Program-made: the position numbers and the translations under genes | The notes under the pieces: generated by a model | Databases searched by the model: none | What the model was told of the DNA's origin: nothing | The model's input: only the letters and a program-made list of their open reading frames with translations | Shown: positions 33,959 through 43,162 of the stretch, piece after piece | Numbering within the stretch: position 1 is the first letter of the stretch | How the letters are laid out: the number at the start of each line of letters is the position of its first letter | DNA from: an uncultured Acidobacteriia bacterium | GTDB lineage: Bacteria > Acidobacteriota > Terriglobia > Bryobacterales > Bryobacteraceae | Length of the DNA: 64,000 nt | Direction: 5' to 3' | Assembly (NCBI GenBank): GCA_903851195.1 | Contig: CAINNJ010000017.1 | Coordinates: forward strand, 16,494 to 80,493

Positions 33959-36400
33959 ATGTCATTAAATATTATCCGGCAGGACTTTCGCTTTGCTTCC
34001 CGCATTTTAGTCGTTAATCCCTGGCTAAGCGCGGTCGTCGTGATTTCGCTCGCCATCGGAATCGGCGCGAACACGGCGGTTTTCAGCGTTGCGGACGCCA
34101 TCCTGCTGCGCCCGCTCCCCTATCCGCAACCGGAACGTCTGGCGGCTCTCTGGGTCCGGGCGCCCGGCGCCGGCATACCGGAAGACTGGATCTCGCCCGG
34201 TGAATATCTGGATATCCGGAATCGGAATCACGTGTTCTCCGATATGACCATTGCGCGGGGCCGCGATTTCAACCTGACGGGGCGGGCGGAACCGGAGCGC
34301 GTGGAAGGGATGAGCGCGTCGTCGTCCCTTTTCCGCATGCTGGGCGCGAAACCTCTGCTGGGCCGGCTTTTTGGTGATGCGGAAGACGCTCCCGGCGGGC
34401 CGCTCCTGCTGGTTCTGACTTACAACGCCTGGAAGGACCGATTCGGCGCGGACCGGAATATCGCCGGAAAGGCGGTTACTTTAAACGGCCGGGCCGTCAC
34501 CGTAATCGGCGTGCTGACGCAGGATTTTTCCCTGAGCGCGGACGTGATGCGCGTGCCGGGCGGCACCGAAGGGCCGGAGATGTTCATCCCGCTTGCCTTC
34601 GGCGCCGATGCGGCGGATAACCGCCAGGACGAAAGCTATAACGTCATGGCGCGGCTGCGGCCCGGTGTATCCCTGTTGCAGGCGCAGAACGAAGTGGCCG
34701 CGATCGCCGCCGGCATTCGGCAGCAGGATCACCGCGACCCGACTTTCACCATCGCGGTGGTCGGACTCAATGAACAGGTAGTCGGCCCGACACGGGGCGC
34801 ACTTTTGGCGGTGATCGCCGCCGTCTGTCTTGTGCTGCTCGCGGCGTGCGTCAACGTAGCCAACCTGCTGTTGTCCCGGGCCATCTCGCGCGCCCGGGAG
34901 GCCGCCGTCCGCTCGGCGCTGGGGGCTTCGCGCGCGGATCTGATCCGACCGGTTCTGCTGGAAAGCCTGTTGCTCAGCGCGGCGGGCGCACTGGCGGGAC
35001 TGCTGCTGGCTTCTCTGCTGATTCGGACGGTTCGCGGCGCGGCGGGCGCATTCCTGCCCCGTGCCGATGAGATCGGAATGAACGGGGCCGTATTCGTTTT
35101 TGCCGGCTTTGTTTCTTTGTTGACCGGTTTGTTTTTCGGCATCGCGCCGGCGCTCCAGGTGGCCCGCACGGACCTGAATCGCTATCTGAAGGCCGGCGGC
35201 CGGTCGGTTCGGACCACGGCGGGAGCGGTTCGTTTTCGCGGTGTCCTCGTGGTCACGGAAATTGCTCTTTCTCTGACTCTGCTGGCGGGCGCAGGGCTTC
35301 TGATCCGGAGTTTCGACCGGCTTCGGCATGTGCCGCCGGGTTTTAATCCGGACCACGTGCTGTCGTTCCGTGTCGCGCTCCGCTGGCCCCGTTACCAGGG
35401 TCCGGCAAACGTCAACAGTTTCGTCGATATGGCGGGAGATCGCATCGCCCGGGCCCCCGGCGTACTGACGGCGGGTCTCACTTCCTCACTGCCGATGGCA
35501 GCAAGTTCCGGGTGGGGCCCCATCGAGGTGGAAGGCTACACTCCGTCGCCGGGCGAGCCCGAGGCGTCGGCGGACGTGCGCAGCGTCACCGCCGATTATT
35601 TTCGCGCTTTGCAAATCCCCCTCCTTGCGGGCAGGGTGTTCAGCCCGGTTGAGGGAACGAGTGAAAATCCCGCCGTGATGGTGGACGAAAAGGTGGTCCG
35701 CCGCTTCTGGCCCGACGGAAGCGCTCTTGGCAAACGAATCCGACTCAGCGGCGACCGGGAATTTTCCACGGTGGTGGGCGTTTGCGGCTCCGTGAAGCAG
35801 GAAGGACTCGGTCAGGACGGCCGCATGGCGGTGTATTTCCCGGTACGTCAAATGACGGTGCCCACCTTGTATCTGGTCGCGCGCACCCGTTCGGACCCTG
35901 CGGGAATGTCGAGAGCCCTGACCCGTGAAATCCACGCCATCGATCCGGAAGTGCCGGTCTTCAGCGTCAGTTCCATGGACGATCTCGTGGCCCGCTCCCT
36001 GGCCCGCCCGCGATTCGCTGTGATGGTGTTCGGCGCCTTCGCGGTTTTCGCGCTTATTCTGGCCGCGATCGGAGTGTACGGAGTGGTGTCGTACTCGGTG
36101 GCACAGTCGGCCGGCGAGATCGGGATTCGCATGGCACTGGGCGCGCACCCTAAGGCCATTCTCGGGATGGTGCTGATGAAAGCGCTTCGCCTTGCTTTGG
36201 CAGGAACGGCCGCCGGCCTTTGCGGGGCGTGGTTTCTCACGCGAACGATGCAGAGCCTGTTATTCGGAATCAGCGCCACGGACCCTCTCACGTTCCTGGC
36301 CGTCCCGGCGTTTCTGGTGCTGTTGGCGCTGGCGGCGGGGCTGATTCCCGCGTTGCGAGCCGCGCGGCTCAACCCCATGACGGCTCTGCGCGAGGAGTAG
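33959..36400 (+). CDS. ADOP-type FtsX/MacB-like ABC permease
   Basis: An 813-aa membrane protein of the type called acidobacterial duplicated orphan permease. N-terminal short segment MSLNIIRQDFRFASRIL, TM1 (AVVVISLAIGIGANTAVFSVADAILLRPLPY), a MacB periplasmic core (about 60-280), three FtsX-like helices (ALLAVIAAVCLVLLAACVNVANLLLSR), a second periplasmic core with DGSALGKRIRLSGD, and three more helices ending AARLNPMTALREE. There is no ATPase gene next to it, which is usual for this group. Role unknown; MacB relatives export peptides or drive mechanotransmission. The frame is open back to 33776, but the MSLN start fits the family and has AGGA upstream. Confidence 0.88.
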   Translation: MSLNIIRQDFRFASRILVVNPWLSAVVVISLAIGIGANTAVFSVADAILLRPLPYPQPERLAALWVRAPGAGIPEDWISPGEYLDIRNRNHVFSDMTIARGRDFNLTGRAEPERVEGMSASSSLFRMLGAKPLLGRLFGDAEDAPGGPLLLVLTYNAWKDRFGADRNIAGKAVTLNGRAVTVIGVLTQDFSLSADVMRVPGGTEGPEMFIPLAFGADAADNRQDESYNVMARLRPGVSLLQAQNEVAAIAAGIRQQDHRDPTFTIAVVGLNEQVVGPTRGALLAVIAAVCLVLLAACVNVANLLLSRAISRAREAAVRSALGASRADLIRPVLLESLLLSAAGALAGLLLASLLIRTVRGAAGAFLPRADEIGMNGAVFVFAGFVSLLTGLFFGIAPALQVARTDLNRYLKAGGRSVRTTAGAVRFRGVLVVTEIALSLTLLAGAGLLIRSFDRLRHVPPGFNPDHVLSFRVALRWPRYQGPANVNSFVDMAGDRIARAPGVLTAGLTSSLPMAASSGWGPIEVEGYTPSPGEPEASADVRSVTADYFRALQIPLLAGRVFSPVEGTSENPAVMVDEKVVRRFWPDGSALGKRIRLSGDREFSTVVGVCGSVKQEGLGQDGRMAVYFPVRQMTVPTLYLVARTRSDPAGMSRALTREIHAIDPEVPVFSVSSMDDLVARSLARPRFAVMVFGAFAVFALILAAIGVYGVVSYSVAQSAGEIGIRMALGAHPKAILGMVLMKALRLALAGTAAGLCGAWFLTRTMQSLLFGISATDPLTFLAVPAFLVLLALAAGLIPALRAARLNPMTALREE

Positions 36401-36404
36401 GAAC

Positions 36405-37709
36405 TCAGCCGGCCAGGCTGGTCCACACCATCACGACGGTCAGCGCCACCATGACGACGCTGGTGCCCCCGGCTATGGCGTTCCCCCAGAAGCCGTTGCG
36501 ATACTCGCCCATCAGGTGCTCGCGGTTGATCAGTTTGAGCATGAACACCAGCACGAAGGGCAGGAGCACGCCATTGGCGACCTGGGAGACGAGAATCACC
36601 TTGAGCAGCGGCAGGCGGGGAATCAGCACAAACCCCGCGCCGAACAGAATCAGCGCTGAATAGAGGGTGTAGAAGATTTTCGCTTCGCTGAACTTCCGGT
36701 CGATGCCCGATTCGAACCCCAGTCCTTCGCAGATGTTGTAGGAGGTGGCGAGGGGCAGAATCGCGGCCGACATCAGAGACGCGTTGATGAGCCCCACGGC
36801 GAACAGGACGGAAGCGAACTTGCCGGCAAAAGGGGCCAGGGCGCGGGCGGCGTCCGCCACGTCGTTGATTTCCCGGTGCTGGGAATGGAAGATGGTGGCC
36901 GCGCAGGCCACCACGATGAAGAACGCGACGATGTCGGTGACGACGCAGCCGAAGATCACGTCGATCCGCGTGAGACCGTAATCGCGCTTCGAAACGCCCT
37001 TTTCCACGACCGAAGCCTGCAGGTAGAACTGCATCCAGGGCGTGATGGTGGTGCCGATCAGGCCCACGATCATGATCAGATAGCCGGGATCGGAGTTGAA
37101 CTGCGGAATCAGCGTGCTGGTCAAGGCGAGTTTCCAGTCGGGCTTGGCCAGAAAAGCCGAAAAGGGGTACGCGAAATAGATCAGAGAGAGCAGCAGCAGG
37201 ATGCGTTCGACCGGTTTGTAGGAGCCTTTGACGATCACGGTCCACACGAGGATGGCGCCGGCCGGCACCGCGATATATTTGCTGACGCCGAAGATTCCCG
37301 CGCCGGAGGCAAGGCCCGCGAACTCCGCCGCGATATTGCCGAAATCGGCGAGGCCGAGCACGATCATGGTGAAAAAGGTCATGCGCAGGCCGAATTCTTC
37401 GCGAATGAGATCGGAAAGACCTTTGCCGGTGATAGCGCCCATGCGCGCGGCCATTTCCTGCACCACAATCAGCGCGATGGTGGTGGGGACCAGCGTCCAG
37501 AGCAGGGTGTAGCCGTACTTCGCGCCGGCCTGGGAATAGGTGAGGATACCGCCCGGATCGTTATCGACGTTCGCGGTGATGAACCCGGGTCCGACCACCG
37601 CCAGCAGCGCCAGCAGGCGGTAGCGCATCATCTTCCACGTCCGGATGACGGGGTGCCGGGGGCGGGTTGGCCCGTGATAGTCGTGTCTTGTTGTTTCGGC
37701 TGCCTTCAT
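36405..37709 (-). CDS. NRAMP-family divalent metal transporter, NRMT (magnesium)-like
   Basis: A 434-aa protein with 11-12 helices of the SLC11/NRAMP fold. The metal site differs from Mn/Fe transporters: TM1 reads DNDPGGILTYSQ (DPGG where NRAMPs have DPGN), and TM6 reads IGTTITPWMQFYLQ in place of the segment carrying the metal-binding Met (MPH). As I recall, loss of both the Asn and the Met is the mark of NRAMP-related Mg transporters, so Mg (possibly also Mn) uptake is the better guess. The start is unsettled: ATG 37709 or MMRYRLL at 37631; the extra N-terminus is not conserved-looking. It converges with the ADOP gene (4 bp between stops). Confidence 0.8.
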   Translation of the reverse strand: MKAAETTRHDYHGPTRPRHPVIRTWKMMRYRLLALLAVVGPGFITANVDNDPGGILTYSQAGAKYGYTLLWTLVPTTIALIVVQEMAARMGAITGKGLSDLIREEFGLRMTFFTMIVLGLADFGNIAAEFAGLASGAGIFGVSKYIAVPAGAILVWTVIVKGSYKPVERILLLLSLIYFAYPFSAFLAKPDWKLALTSTLIPQFNSDPGYLIMIVGLIGTTITPWMQFYLQASVVEKGVSKRDYGLTRIDVIFGCVVTDIVAFFIVVACAATIFHSQHREINDVADAARALAPFAGKFASVLFAVGLINASLMSAAILPLATSYNICEGLGFESGIDRKFSEAKIFYTLYSALILFGAGFVLIPRLPLLKVILVSQVANGVLLPFVLVFMLKLINREHLMGEYRNGFWGNAIAGGTSVVMVALTVVMVWTSLAG

Positions 37710-37774
37710 GAAGGTGGGGGAGGTCCGGGGTGGGCGGGCAGACTTTCAGGATAAAACAGCCGGGGTGAACCAGT

Positions 37775-37803
37775 GCCCTCCCGGTTTTTCAGACCGGGAG
37801 GGC
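37775..37803 (-). terminator. Stem-loop after the molybdopterin-subunit gene
   Basis: Perfect 11-bp stem (left arm GCCCTCCCGGT, 37775-37785; right arm 37793-37803) with a 7-nt loop, 7 bp beyond the stop at 37811. There is no U-tract on either side, so it may be an mRNA-stabilising 3' hairpin instead of an intrinsic terminator. Confidence 0.6.
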
Positions 37804-37810
37804 GTTCGGA

Positions 37811-40075
37811 TTACACAAGTTTGTGTTTCGAGAACGGCAGTTCGCGCACCCGTTTGCCGGTCGCCGCGAATACCGCATTGGCGAAAGCCGGCACGAACGG
37901 CGGAACACCGGGTTCGCCGACACCGCCGGGAAGCGCCGAGCTTTCCACAATGTGCACATCCGTCCGCAGCGGCGCTTGGTTCATGCGCGCCACCGGATAG
38001 GTGTTGAAGTTCGACTGCTTCACGCGGCCATCGGAAAGGCTGATCTCGCCGGAGAGCGCAATGCTCGCGCCCATCACCGCCGCGCCCTCGAACTGCGAGC
38101 GCACCCGGTCCGGATTGATCACCATGCCGACGTCCGCTACCTGCCAGGTCCGGGGAATGTGAATCTTCCCGTTCTTATCGACTTCCACTTCCACGACGGA
38201 AGCCACGTAAGACGTGAAACTGCGCGACGCCGCGACGCCGATGCCCCAGCCATTGCCGGGTTTCCGCTTGCCCCAGCCGGATTTTTCGCCTGCAATCTCG
38301 AGGACTTTCCGCAAACGCGCCGTATCGAAGGGGAATTTCTCGTACGATTCGCCGTAATTCCAGTAATCCGCCACGCCCTGCGACTTAAAGTCGATAATCC
38401 GGCCGTTGCCGATCAGTTCCAGCTGATACTCCAGCGGATCCCGACCGGCCGCGTGGGCCAGTTCATCCGCGAAACTCAGCCCGGAAAACACGTGGTAGAT
38501 GTTTGCCACCGAACGCAGCCAGCCGATGCGGACGTGCGCCTTCGCGGGCCCGTTCTCCGCGCGATGGTTCGGGATATCGAACGGCATGTCGTTCAGGCCC
38601 ATGCCGTATTCCACGTTGAAGCCGTACATGGAACTCGCGTCGTTCATGGAAGAGATGGAGGGGAACACGGACCGGTGCAGCCAGGCCGTGGTCTTGCCTT
38701 TGTCGTCCATCGCCGCCTTGTGATACATGCCGGCGACCGCGTGATAATAATCGAACCGCAGATCGTCTTCGCGACTCCAGACCAGCTTGATCGGCTTGCC
38801 GGTTTTTTTCGACAGGATCGCGGCCTCGGCCACGTAATCCGGCTTGGATTTGCGTCCGAAGCCGCCGCCCAGCAGCGTCACGTGACAGGTCACGTCTTCC
38901 GGCTTAATCCCCAGCGCGCCCGCTACCGTATCCTGCACGGCCTGCGGATTCTGAGTGGGCACCCAGGCTTCGACTTTGCCGTCGCGGAACTCGGCCAGAG
39001 CGACGGGCGGCTCCATGGTGGCATGCGCCAGCAGCGGGACATAATACTCGGCATCGACGATCTTGCCGCCCTTCGCGAAGGCCGCGTCCACGTCGCCGAT
39101 ATTGCGCACCACCTTGCCGGGTTTGCGCGCGGTTTCGAGCAGTTCCTTTTTGTACTGCTCGGAATCGTGGCTCGCGTTGGCGCCATTGTTCCACTCGATT
39201 TTGAGCTTTTTGCGGCCCTGAAATGCGGCCCAGGTGCTGTCCGCGATCACCGCCACGCCGCCCAAAGGCTGGAAAGTGTACGGCGGCTTGAAGGGATCGA
39301 TGGACGCGGTCTGTTTCACTCCGCGCACCTGGAGCGCGGCCTTGTCATCCATGGACTGGACCGATCCGCCCATGACGGGGGGACGTTCCACCGAGGCATA
39401 CAGCATGCCAGGGCGTTTCACGTCCATCCCGAAAACGGCTTTGCCGGTGCAGATGTCCGCCAGGTCGGCGATCTGCGATTCCTTGCCGATATAGCGCCAC
39501 TCGCTCTTCGGCTTGAACTGGAGGGCTTCCGGTTTGGGCACCGGCAGTTTGCCCGCGGCCTGCGCCAGTTCGCCGTAACTCAGTTTCCGTCCGCTCGGTG
39601 TGTGCGTGACAACATGCAACTGCGCTTTGCACTCGGAGGCCGAAACGCCCCACTGCGCAGCCGCTGCCTGCACCAGCATCGTGCGCGCGGAAGCGCCCGC
39701 TTCCCGGAACGCCACGAAGAAGCCGCGAATCGATTTCGACCCGTCCGTGTTCTGATCGCCGTAGCGCTTATCGCCGATGCCCTGCTCGATTTTGACCTTG
39801 CTCCAGTCGGCGTCGAGTTCGTCGGCGGCCACCAGCGGCAGCGTGGTGCGGATGCCCGTGCCCATCTCCGACCGGTGCGTGACGATGTAAACGGTTCCGT
39901 CCGGTTCCACGCCCAGATAGATGCTGGGGCGCAGCGCGGCCGAGGCCGCTTTACCGTGATACTCATTGGTATCGGCCAGCGCCTCTTCGGGAAGAATGCG
40001 CGCGGCCAGCACCAGAGCGCCCGCCGAGAAGACGCCGCCCAGAAAATTCCGGCGGCTCACATTTTCGATACTCAT
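37811..40075 (-). CDS. Xanthine dehydrogenase-family molybdopterin subunit (IorB-like), Tat-exported
   Basis: A 754-aa large subunit of a molybdenum hydroxylase of the isoquinoline 1-oxidoreductase/aldehyde dehydrogenase type. Twin-arginine leader [20 protein letters not shown] places it in the periplasm. Cofactor-contact segments: [41 protein letters not shown], and the catalytic Glu in [14 protein letters not shown] near the C-terminus. It lacks the FAD and 2Fe-2S domains, which fits a two-subunit enzyme with the adjacent small subunit (ATGA overlap). Likely oxidises an aldehyde or N-heterocycle and passes electrons to a c-type cytochrome; substrate unknown. Confidence 0.9.
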   Translation of the reverse strand: MSIENVSRRNFLGGVFSAGALVLAARILPEEALADTNEYHGKAASAALRPSIYLGVEPDGTVYIVTHRSEMGTGIRTTLPLVAADELDADWSKVKIEQGIGDKRYGDQNTDGSKSIRGFFVAFREAGASARTMLVQAAAAQWGVSASECKAQLHVVTHTPSGRKLSYGELAQAAGKLPVPKPEALQFKPKSEWRYIGKESQIADLADICTGKAVFGMDVKRPGMLYASVERPPVMGGSVQSMDDKAALQVRGVKQTASIDPFKPPYTFQPLGGVAVIADSTWAAFQGRKKLKIEWNNGANASHDSEQYKKELLETARKPGKVVRNIGDVDAAFAKGGKIVDAEYYVPLLAHATMEPPVALAEFRDGKVEAWVPTQNPQAVQDTVAGALGIKPEDVTCHVTLLGGGFGRKSKPDYVAEAAILSKKTGKPIKLVWSREDDLRFDYYHAVAGMYHKAAMDDKGKTTAWLHRSVFPSISSMNDASSMYGFNVEYGMGLNDMPFDIPNHRAENGPAKAHVRIGWLRSVANIYHVFSGLSFADELAHAAGRDPLEYQLELIGNGRIIDFKSQGVADYWNYGESYEKFPFDTARLRKVLEIAGEKSGWGKRKPGNGWGIGVAASRSFTSYVASVVEVEVDKNGKIHIPRTWQVADVGMVINPDRVRSQFEGAAVMGASIALSGEISLSDGRVKQSNFNTYPVARMNQAPLRTDVHIVESSALPGGVGEPGVPPFVPAFANAVFAATGKRVRELPFSKHKLV

Positions 40076-40527
40076 GCCATCTCCTTTGCGGCGGTCTTAA
40101 TGGCGGCGCGAATCCGCTGGTAGGTGCCGCAGCGGCAGATATTGCCCGACATCGCCGCGTCGATTTCGTCGTCCGTCGGATGGTGATTTTTCTTCAGGAA
40201 TGCCGCCGCGTGCATGATCTGCCCGGTCTGGCAGTACCCGCACTGGGGCACGTTCGCCTGCATCCACGCTTTCTGCAGCGGATGGTCGCCATTCGCGCTC
40301 AGCCCTTCGACGGTGGTGATGGTCTTGCCGGCCACGTCTTTCATCGCCGTGGTGCAGGACCGGATGGCCTCGCCGTTCCGGTGCACCGTGCAGGCGCCGC
40401 ACAATCCCGCGCCGCAGCCGAACTTGGTGCCGGTCATGTCGAGTTCGTCACGGAGAAACCACAACAGCGGCATTTCGGGATCGCCGTCGAACGTTCGTTC
40501 GCGCCCGTTAATTTTGACCTTGATCAT
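40072..40527 (-). CDS. (2Fe-2S)-binding small subunit of the molybdenum oxidoreductase (IorA-like)
   Basis: 151 aa with both iron-sulfur clusters of the family: a plant-ferredoxin-type cluster ([15 protein letters not shown] plus a fourth Cys in IRSCTTAM) and a second helical cluster ([12 protein letters not shown] and [13 protein letters not shown]). It has no signal peptide and is probably carried across the membrane with the Tat-targeted large subunit. GGGAG lies 8 nt before the ATG, 12 bp after the PQQ dehydrogenase gene; its stop overlaps the next start. Confidence 0.94.
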   Translation of the reverse strand: MIKVKINGRERTFDGDPEMPLLWFLRDELDMTGTKFGCGAGLCGACTVHRNGEAIRSCTTAMKDVAGKTITTVEGLSANGDHPLQKAWMQANVPQCGYCQTGQIMHAAAFLKKNHHPTDDEIDAAMSGNICRCGTYQRIRAAIKTAAKEMA

Positions 40528-40539
40528 TTTCTGCTCCCT

Positions 40540-42153
40540 TTACTGAACGGCGAAGGTGAAAATCGCCCCGCCCGCGGCCATGGCAACCATCTGCCGGCCG
40601 TTCACCATATACGTCATCGGATTGGCCGCCATCGTGCCACCGAGGTTGATGCGCCAGAGTTCCTTCCCATTATCCGCATCGAGCGCGAAAAAGTAAGCCT
40701 CCATGTCTTCACGCCCCCGGCTGAGCCAGCCCCCGTTGCTGCCGAAGAGCAGATGGCCCGCGGTCGTCATCACGCCGGACCACGGTTTGGTCTGCATTTT
40801 GTACTCCCACTTCATCTCGCCGGTTTTCGGATTCAGCGCACGAATCGCGCCGTAGCCAGGATCTTCCGCGACGTCGATGTCGGGCACGCTGCCCACGTAG
40901 CGGTTGCCCGGCGTGTACTTCGGCTCGCCCTTCAGATACAGACCTTTATTCTCCCAGACCGTGAGATAAAAAAGCCCGCTCAGCGGACTGTACGACGGTG
41001 AGTACCAGTTGGTGGCTCCCTGCACGCCGGGCCAGATAATGGCGCCTTCCTCGGTGGGCACGGAGTTGGGCAGACGCTCCGGGCGCCCTTTCGCGTCCAT
41101 GCCCTTCGCCCACGTCTGTTTCGCGAAGGCCTTGCCCAGCAGGAACTCGCCGGTCCGGCGGTCGAGCACGTAGTAGAAGCCGCCGCGGTGCGCCCAGTAG
41201 ATCAGCTTGCGCGGTTTGCCCTGCCAGTCGCTGTCGACCAGCACGGGCACCTGCACGGCATCCCAGTCGTTGGAATCGTGCGGCACGAACTGGTAATGCC
41301 ACTTAAGCGTGCCGGTGTCGGCATCGAGGGCGATGGCGGAATCCGAGTAGAGATTGTCGCCGGGGCGCACATCGGCGTTCCAGTCCGGCGAGGGATTTCC
41401 CACGCCCCAGATGATGTAGTTCAGTTCGGGATCGTAAGAGCCCGTGACCCAGGTGGGACCGCCGCCCTGCTTCCACGCGTCGCCGCCGCCCCAGGTCTCA
41501 TGACCCTTTTCGCCCGGCCCCGGGATGGTGTTGAAGCGCCACCGCCGCTTGCCGGTTTTGATGTCGTAGGCGTCGAGGAAGCCGCGGATGCCGTACTCGC
41601 CGCCGGCCACGCCCGTGATTACCATGTCCTTGACGATCAGCGGCGCGCCGGTCACGCTGTAGCCGGTTTTGGAATCGGCCACCTCGACGTCCCAGACCAC
41701 CGCGCCGGTTTTGGCGTCGAGAGCGACCAGATGCGCGTCCACCGTGCCGACGAAGACGCGATCTCCCAGCACCGCCACGCCGCGATTCACGGCGTCGCAG
41801 CAGACATTGATCTTCGCGGGAAGAATGCGCTTGTAATGCCAGTAGGGCCGTCCGGTCGCGGCGTCGAGCGCGAAGACGTTCGAGGGCGGCTCGCTCACGT
41901 ACATCACGCCATCGACGACAATCGGGGTCGCCTCAACGCGGTGGCTGGTGGGCATCTGGTGCACCCAGGCGACCTTCAGATTGGCGGCATTCTGCCGGTT
42001 GATCTGGTCGAGCGTGCTGTAGCGCCAGCTCTTATAGGAGCCGGAGTAGGTCAGCCAGTTATTCGGCTCGCTCTCGGCTTTCAGCAGCCGCTCGTTGGTT
42101 ACCTGGGCGTGGAGCGCGCCCGTCAGCGTCAACAGCAGGAGATACTTTTTCAT
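40540..42153 (-). CDS. PQQ-dependent alcohol dehydrogenase with Asp-x-Asp (lanthanide-type) site
   Basis: A 537-aa eight-bladed propeller quinoprotein with signal peptide (LLLTLTGALHAQ). Active-site parts: vicinal disulfide CC (118-119), metal ligands Glu186 (AGGEYGIRG) and Asn253 (WGVGNPSPDWN), and catalytic Asp296 in PHDSNDWDAV. Residue 298 is Asp, where Ca-type enzymes such as MxaF have Ala; this Asp-x-Asp pair marks lanthanide-dependent XoxF/PedH-type enzymes. Trp-rich repeats (ALDAATGRPYWHY, ALDAKTGAVVWD, ALDADTGTLKWHY) are also present. It probably oxidises alcohols in the periplasm and donates electrons to the cytochrome encoded just upstream (ATGA overlap). Confidence 0.9.
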   Translation of the reverse strand: MKKYLLLLTLTGALHAQVTNERLLKAESEPNNWLTYSGSYKSWRYSTLDQINRQNAANLKVAWVHQMPTSHRVEATPIVVDGVMYVSEPPSNVFALDAATGRPYWHYKRILPAKINVCCDAVNRGVAVLGDRVFVGTVDAHLVALDAKTGAVVWDVEVADSKTGYSVTGAPLIVKDMVITGVAGGEYGIRGFLDAYDIKTGKRRWRFNTIPGPGEKGHETWGGGDAWKQGGGPTWVTGSYDPELNYIIWGVGNPSPDWNADVRPGDNLYSDSAIALDADTGTLKWHYQFVPHDSNDWDAVQVPVLVDSDWQGKPRKLIYWAHRGGFYYVLDRRTGEFLLGKAFAKQTWAKGMDAKGRPERLPNSVPTEEGAIIWPGVQGATNWYSPSYSPLSGLFYLTVWENKGLYLKGEPKYTPGNRYVGSVPDIDVAEDPGYGAIRALNPKTGEMKWEYKMQTKPWSGVMTTAGHLLFGSNGGWLSRGREDMEAYFFALDADNGKELWRINLGGTMAANPMTYMVNGRQMVAMAAGGAIFTFAVQ

Positions 42154-42944
42154 TCCGATCCGCCCTTCCGGCGCTTCAGTGAAGCCAGATATGCCACGAT
42201 ATCGTTCAGTTCGGAGTCGCTCAGTTTGCCTTTGTAAGAGGGCATCACGGAACCGCGGTCGATGCCGAAATCTTTGAAATCCGAACGGGATATCGACGTT
42301 AATCCCCGGGAGAAATCGAGGATCTGCACGGTGTAGGTATCCTGATTCATGACGAATCCGGTGTACGATTTGCCGTCTTTCGCGAGCACCTTCGCCACCC
42401 AGTATTCTTTCGCGACCTTGTCATCCGGATTCAGGATGGAATCGCGCAGATATTCGACCGAGCGCTGGGAGCCGATCAGCGATAAATCGGGCCCTTTCGC
42501 GCCGCCTTCGCCGCGGATCAGATGACAGCCCGTGCAGCCTTTGGCGCGGGCCAGTTGTTCGCCGTGCGAGGCATCGCCCGGAGGCGTGGCGGGCGTGGCG
42601 CGCTCGCTCAGGGAGCGGACATAAGCGACCAGTTGCCACACCTGCGTGCCATCGAAGAAGACGTCCGGCATGGCGGTTCCGGCGATGCCGTTGCTGATGT
42701 TGCGGTAGAGGTCCGCGTCGGTGCCGCCGTGATAGAAAATGCCGGTGGTCAGGTCCGGACCGGTGCCGCCGGTGGCCCGGGTGCCGTGGCAGGGGCCGCA
42801 GTGCGAGCGGAACATCTTCGCTCCGGCGGCGCGGTCGGCCGCGGTGTTGTGGGGATTCTTCTCTTCAGGAACGACGGGGGGGCTTTGCGCGAAGGCGCAG
42901 AGGGACAGAAACGAGGACAGCGACAGGGCCAGAACCGTTCTCAC
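42150..42944 (-). CDS. Diheme c-type cytochrome
   Basis: 264 aa with signal peptide (SSFLSLCAFAQS) and two cytochrome c domains: CGPCH (about 49-53) with distal Met in TAMPDVFF, and CTGCH (about 137-141) with a distal Met in GSVMPSYKGKLSD. The second half carries the IRGEGGAKGPDLSLIG pattern of cytochromes found with quinoproteins and membrane dehydrogenases. First gene of the operon, so it is likely the common electron acceptor for the PQQ and molybdenum enzymes. Starts with GTG; GGAGA lies seven bases upstream. Confidence 0.92.
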   Translation of the reverse strand: MRTVLALSLSSFLSLCAFAQSPPVVPEEKNPHNTAADRAAGAKMFRSHCGPCHGTRATGGTGPDLTTGIFYHGGTDADLYRNISNGIAGTAMPDVFFDGTQVWQLVAYVRSLSERATPATPPGDASHGEQLARAKGCTGCHLIRGEGGAKGPDLSLIGSQRSVEYLRDSILNPDDKVAKEYWVAKVLAKDGKSYTGFVMNQDTYTVQILDFSRGLTSISRSDFKDFGIDRGSVMPSYKGKLSDSELNDIVAYLASLKRRKGGSE

Positions 42945-42978
42945 AGGCAGTCTCCGGGGAAAAAATGGACTGTGGAAG

Positions 42979-43016
42979 AGTATATATCGGTTCAGGTGGT
43001 CGCGCGATCACGCGCG
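42979..43016 (-). promoter_or_regulatory. Candidate promoter and operator of the cytochrome/PQQ/molybdenum operon
   Basis: TATACT (42984-42979, minus strand) is a good -10 35 bp upstream of the GTG. No -35 consensus is present; the position is covered by an inverted repeat with arms CGCGCG (43001-43006, 43011-43016) around ATCA. A weak promoter with an overlapping palindrome suggests regulated expression. I see no gene in the 218-bp gap. Confidence 0.3.
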
Positions 43017-43162
43017 CTTCGACCGACACAATCTCACCCCAGGTTGCAACTTTACGGGGCGCACCTGCTCAAACAGTTTCCCGTATGAACTGGGTTGTCG
43101 AGAACCTTCCCCAGGCTGTTTCATGAGCTCCACCGACTCGCGGAAAATTGTACCAGGCAGGA

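Noticed and set aside
37823..40123. 766-codon plus-strand open frame opposite the molybdopterin subunit gene
   Set aside because: Antisense shadow of a well-supported gene; composition rich in Arg, His and Gly with no recognisable domain.
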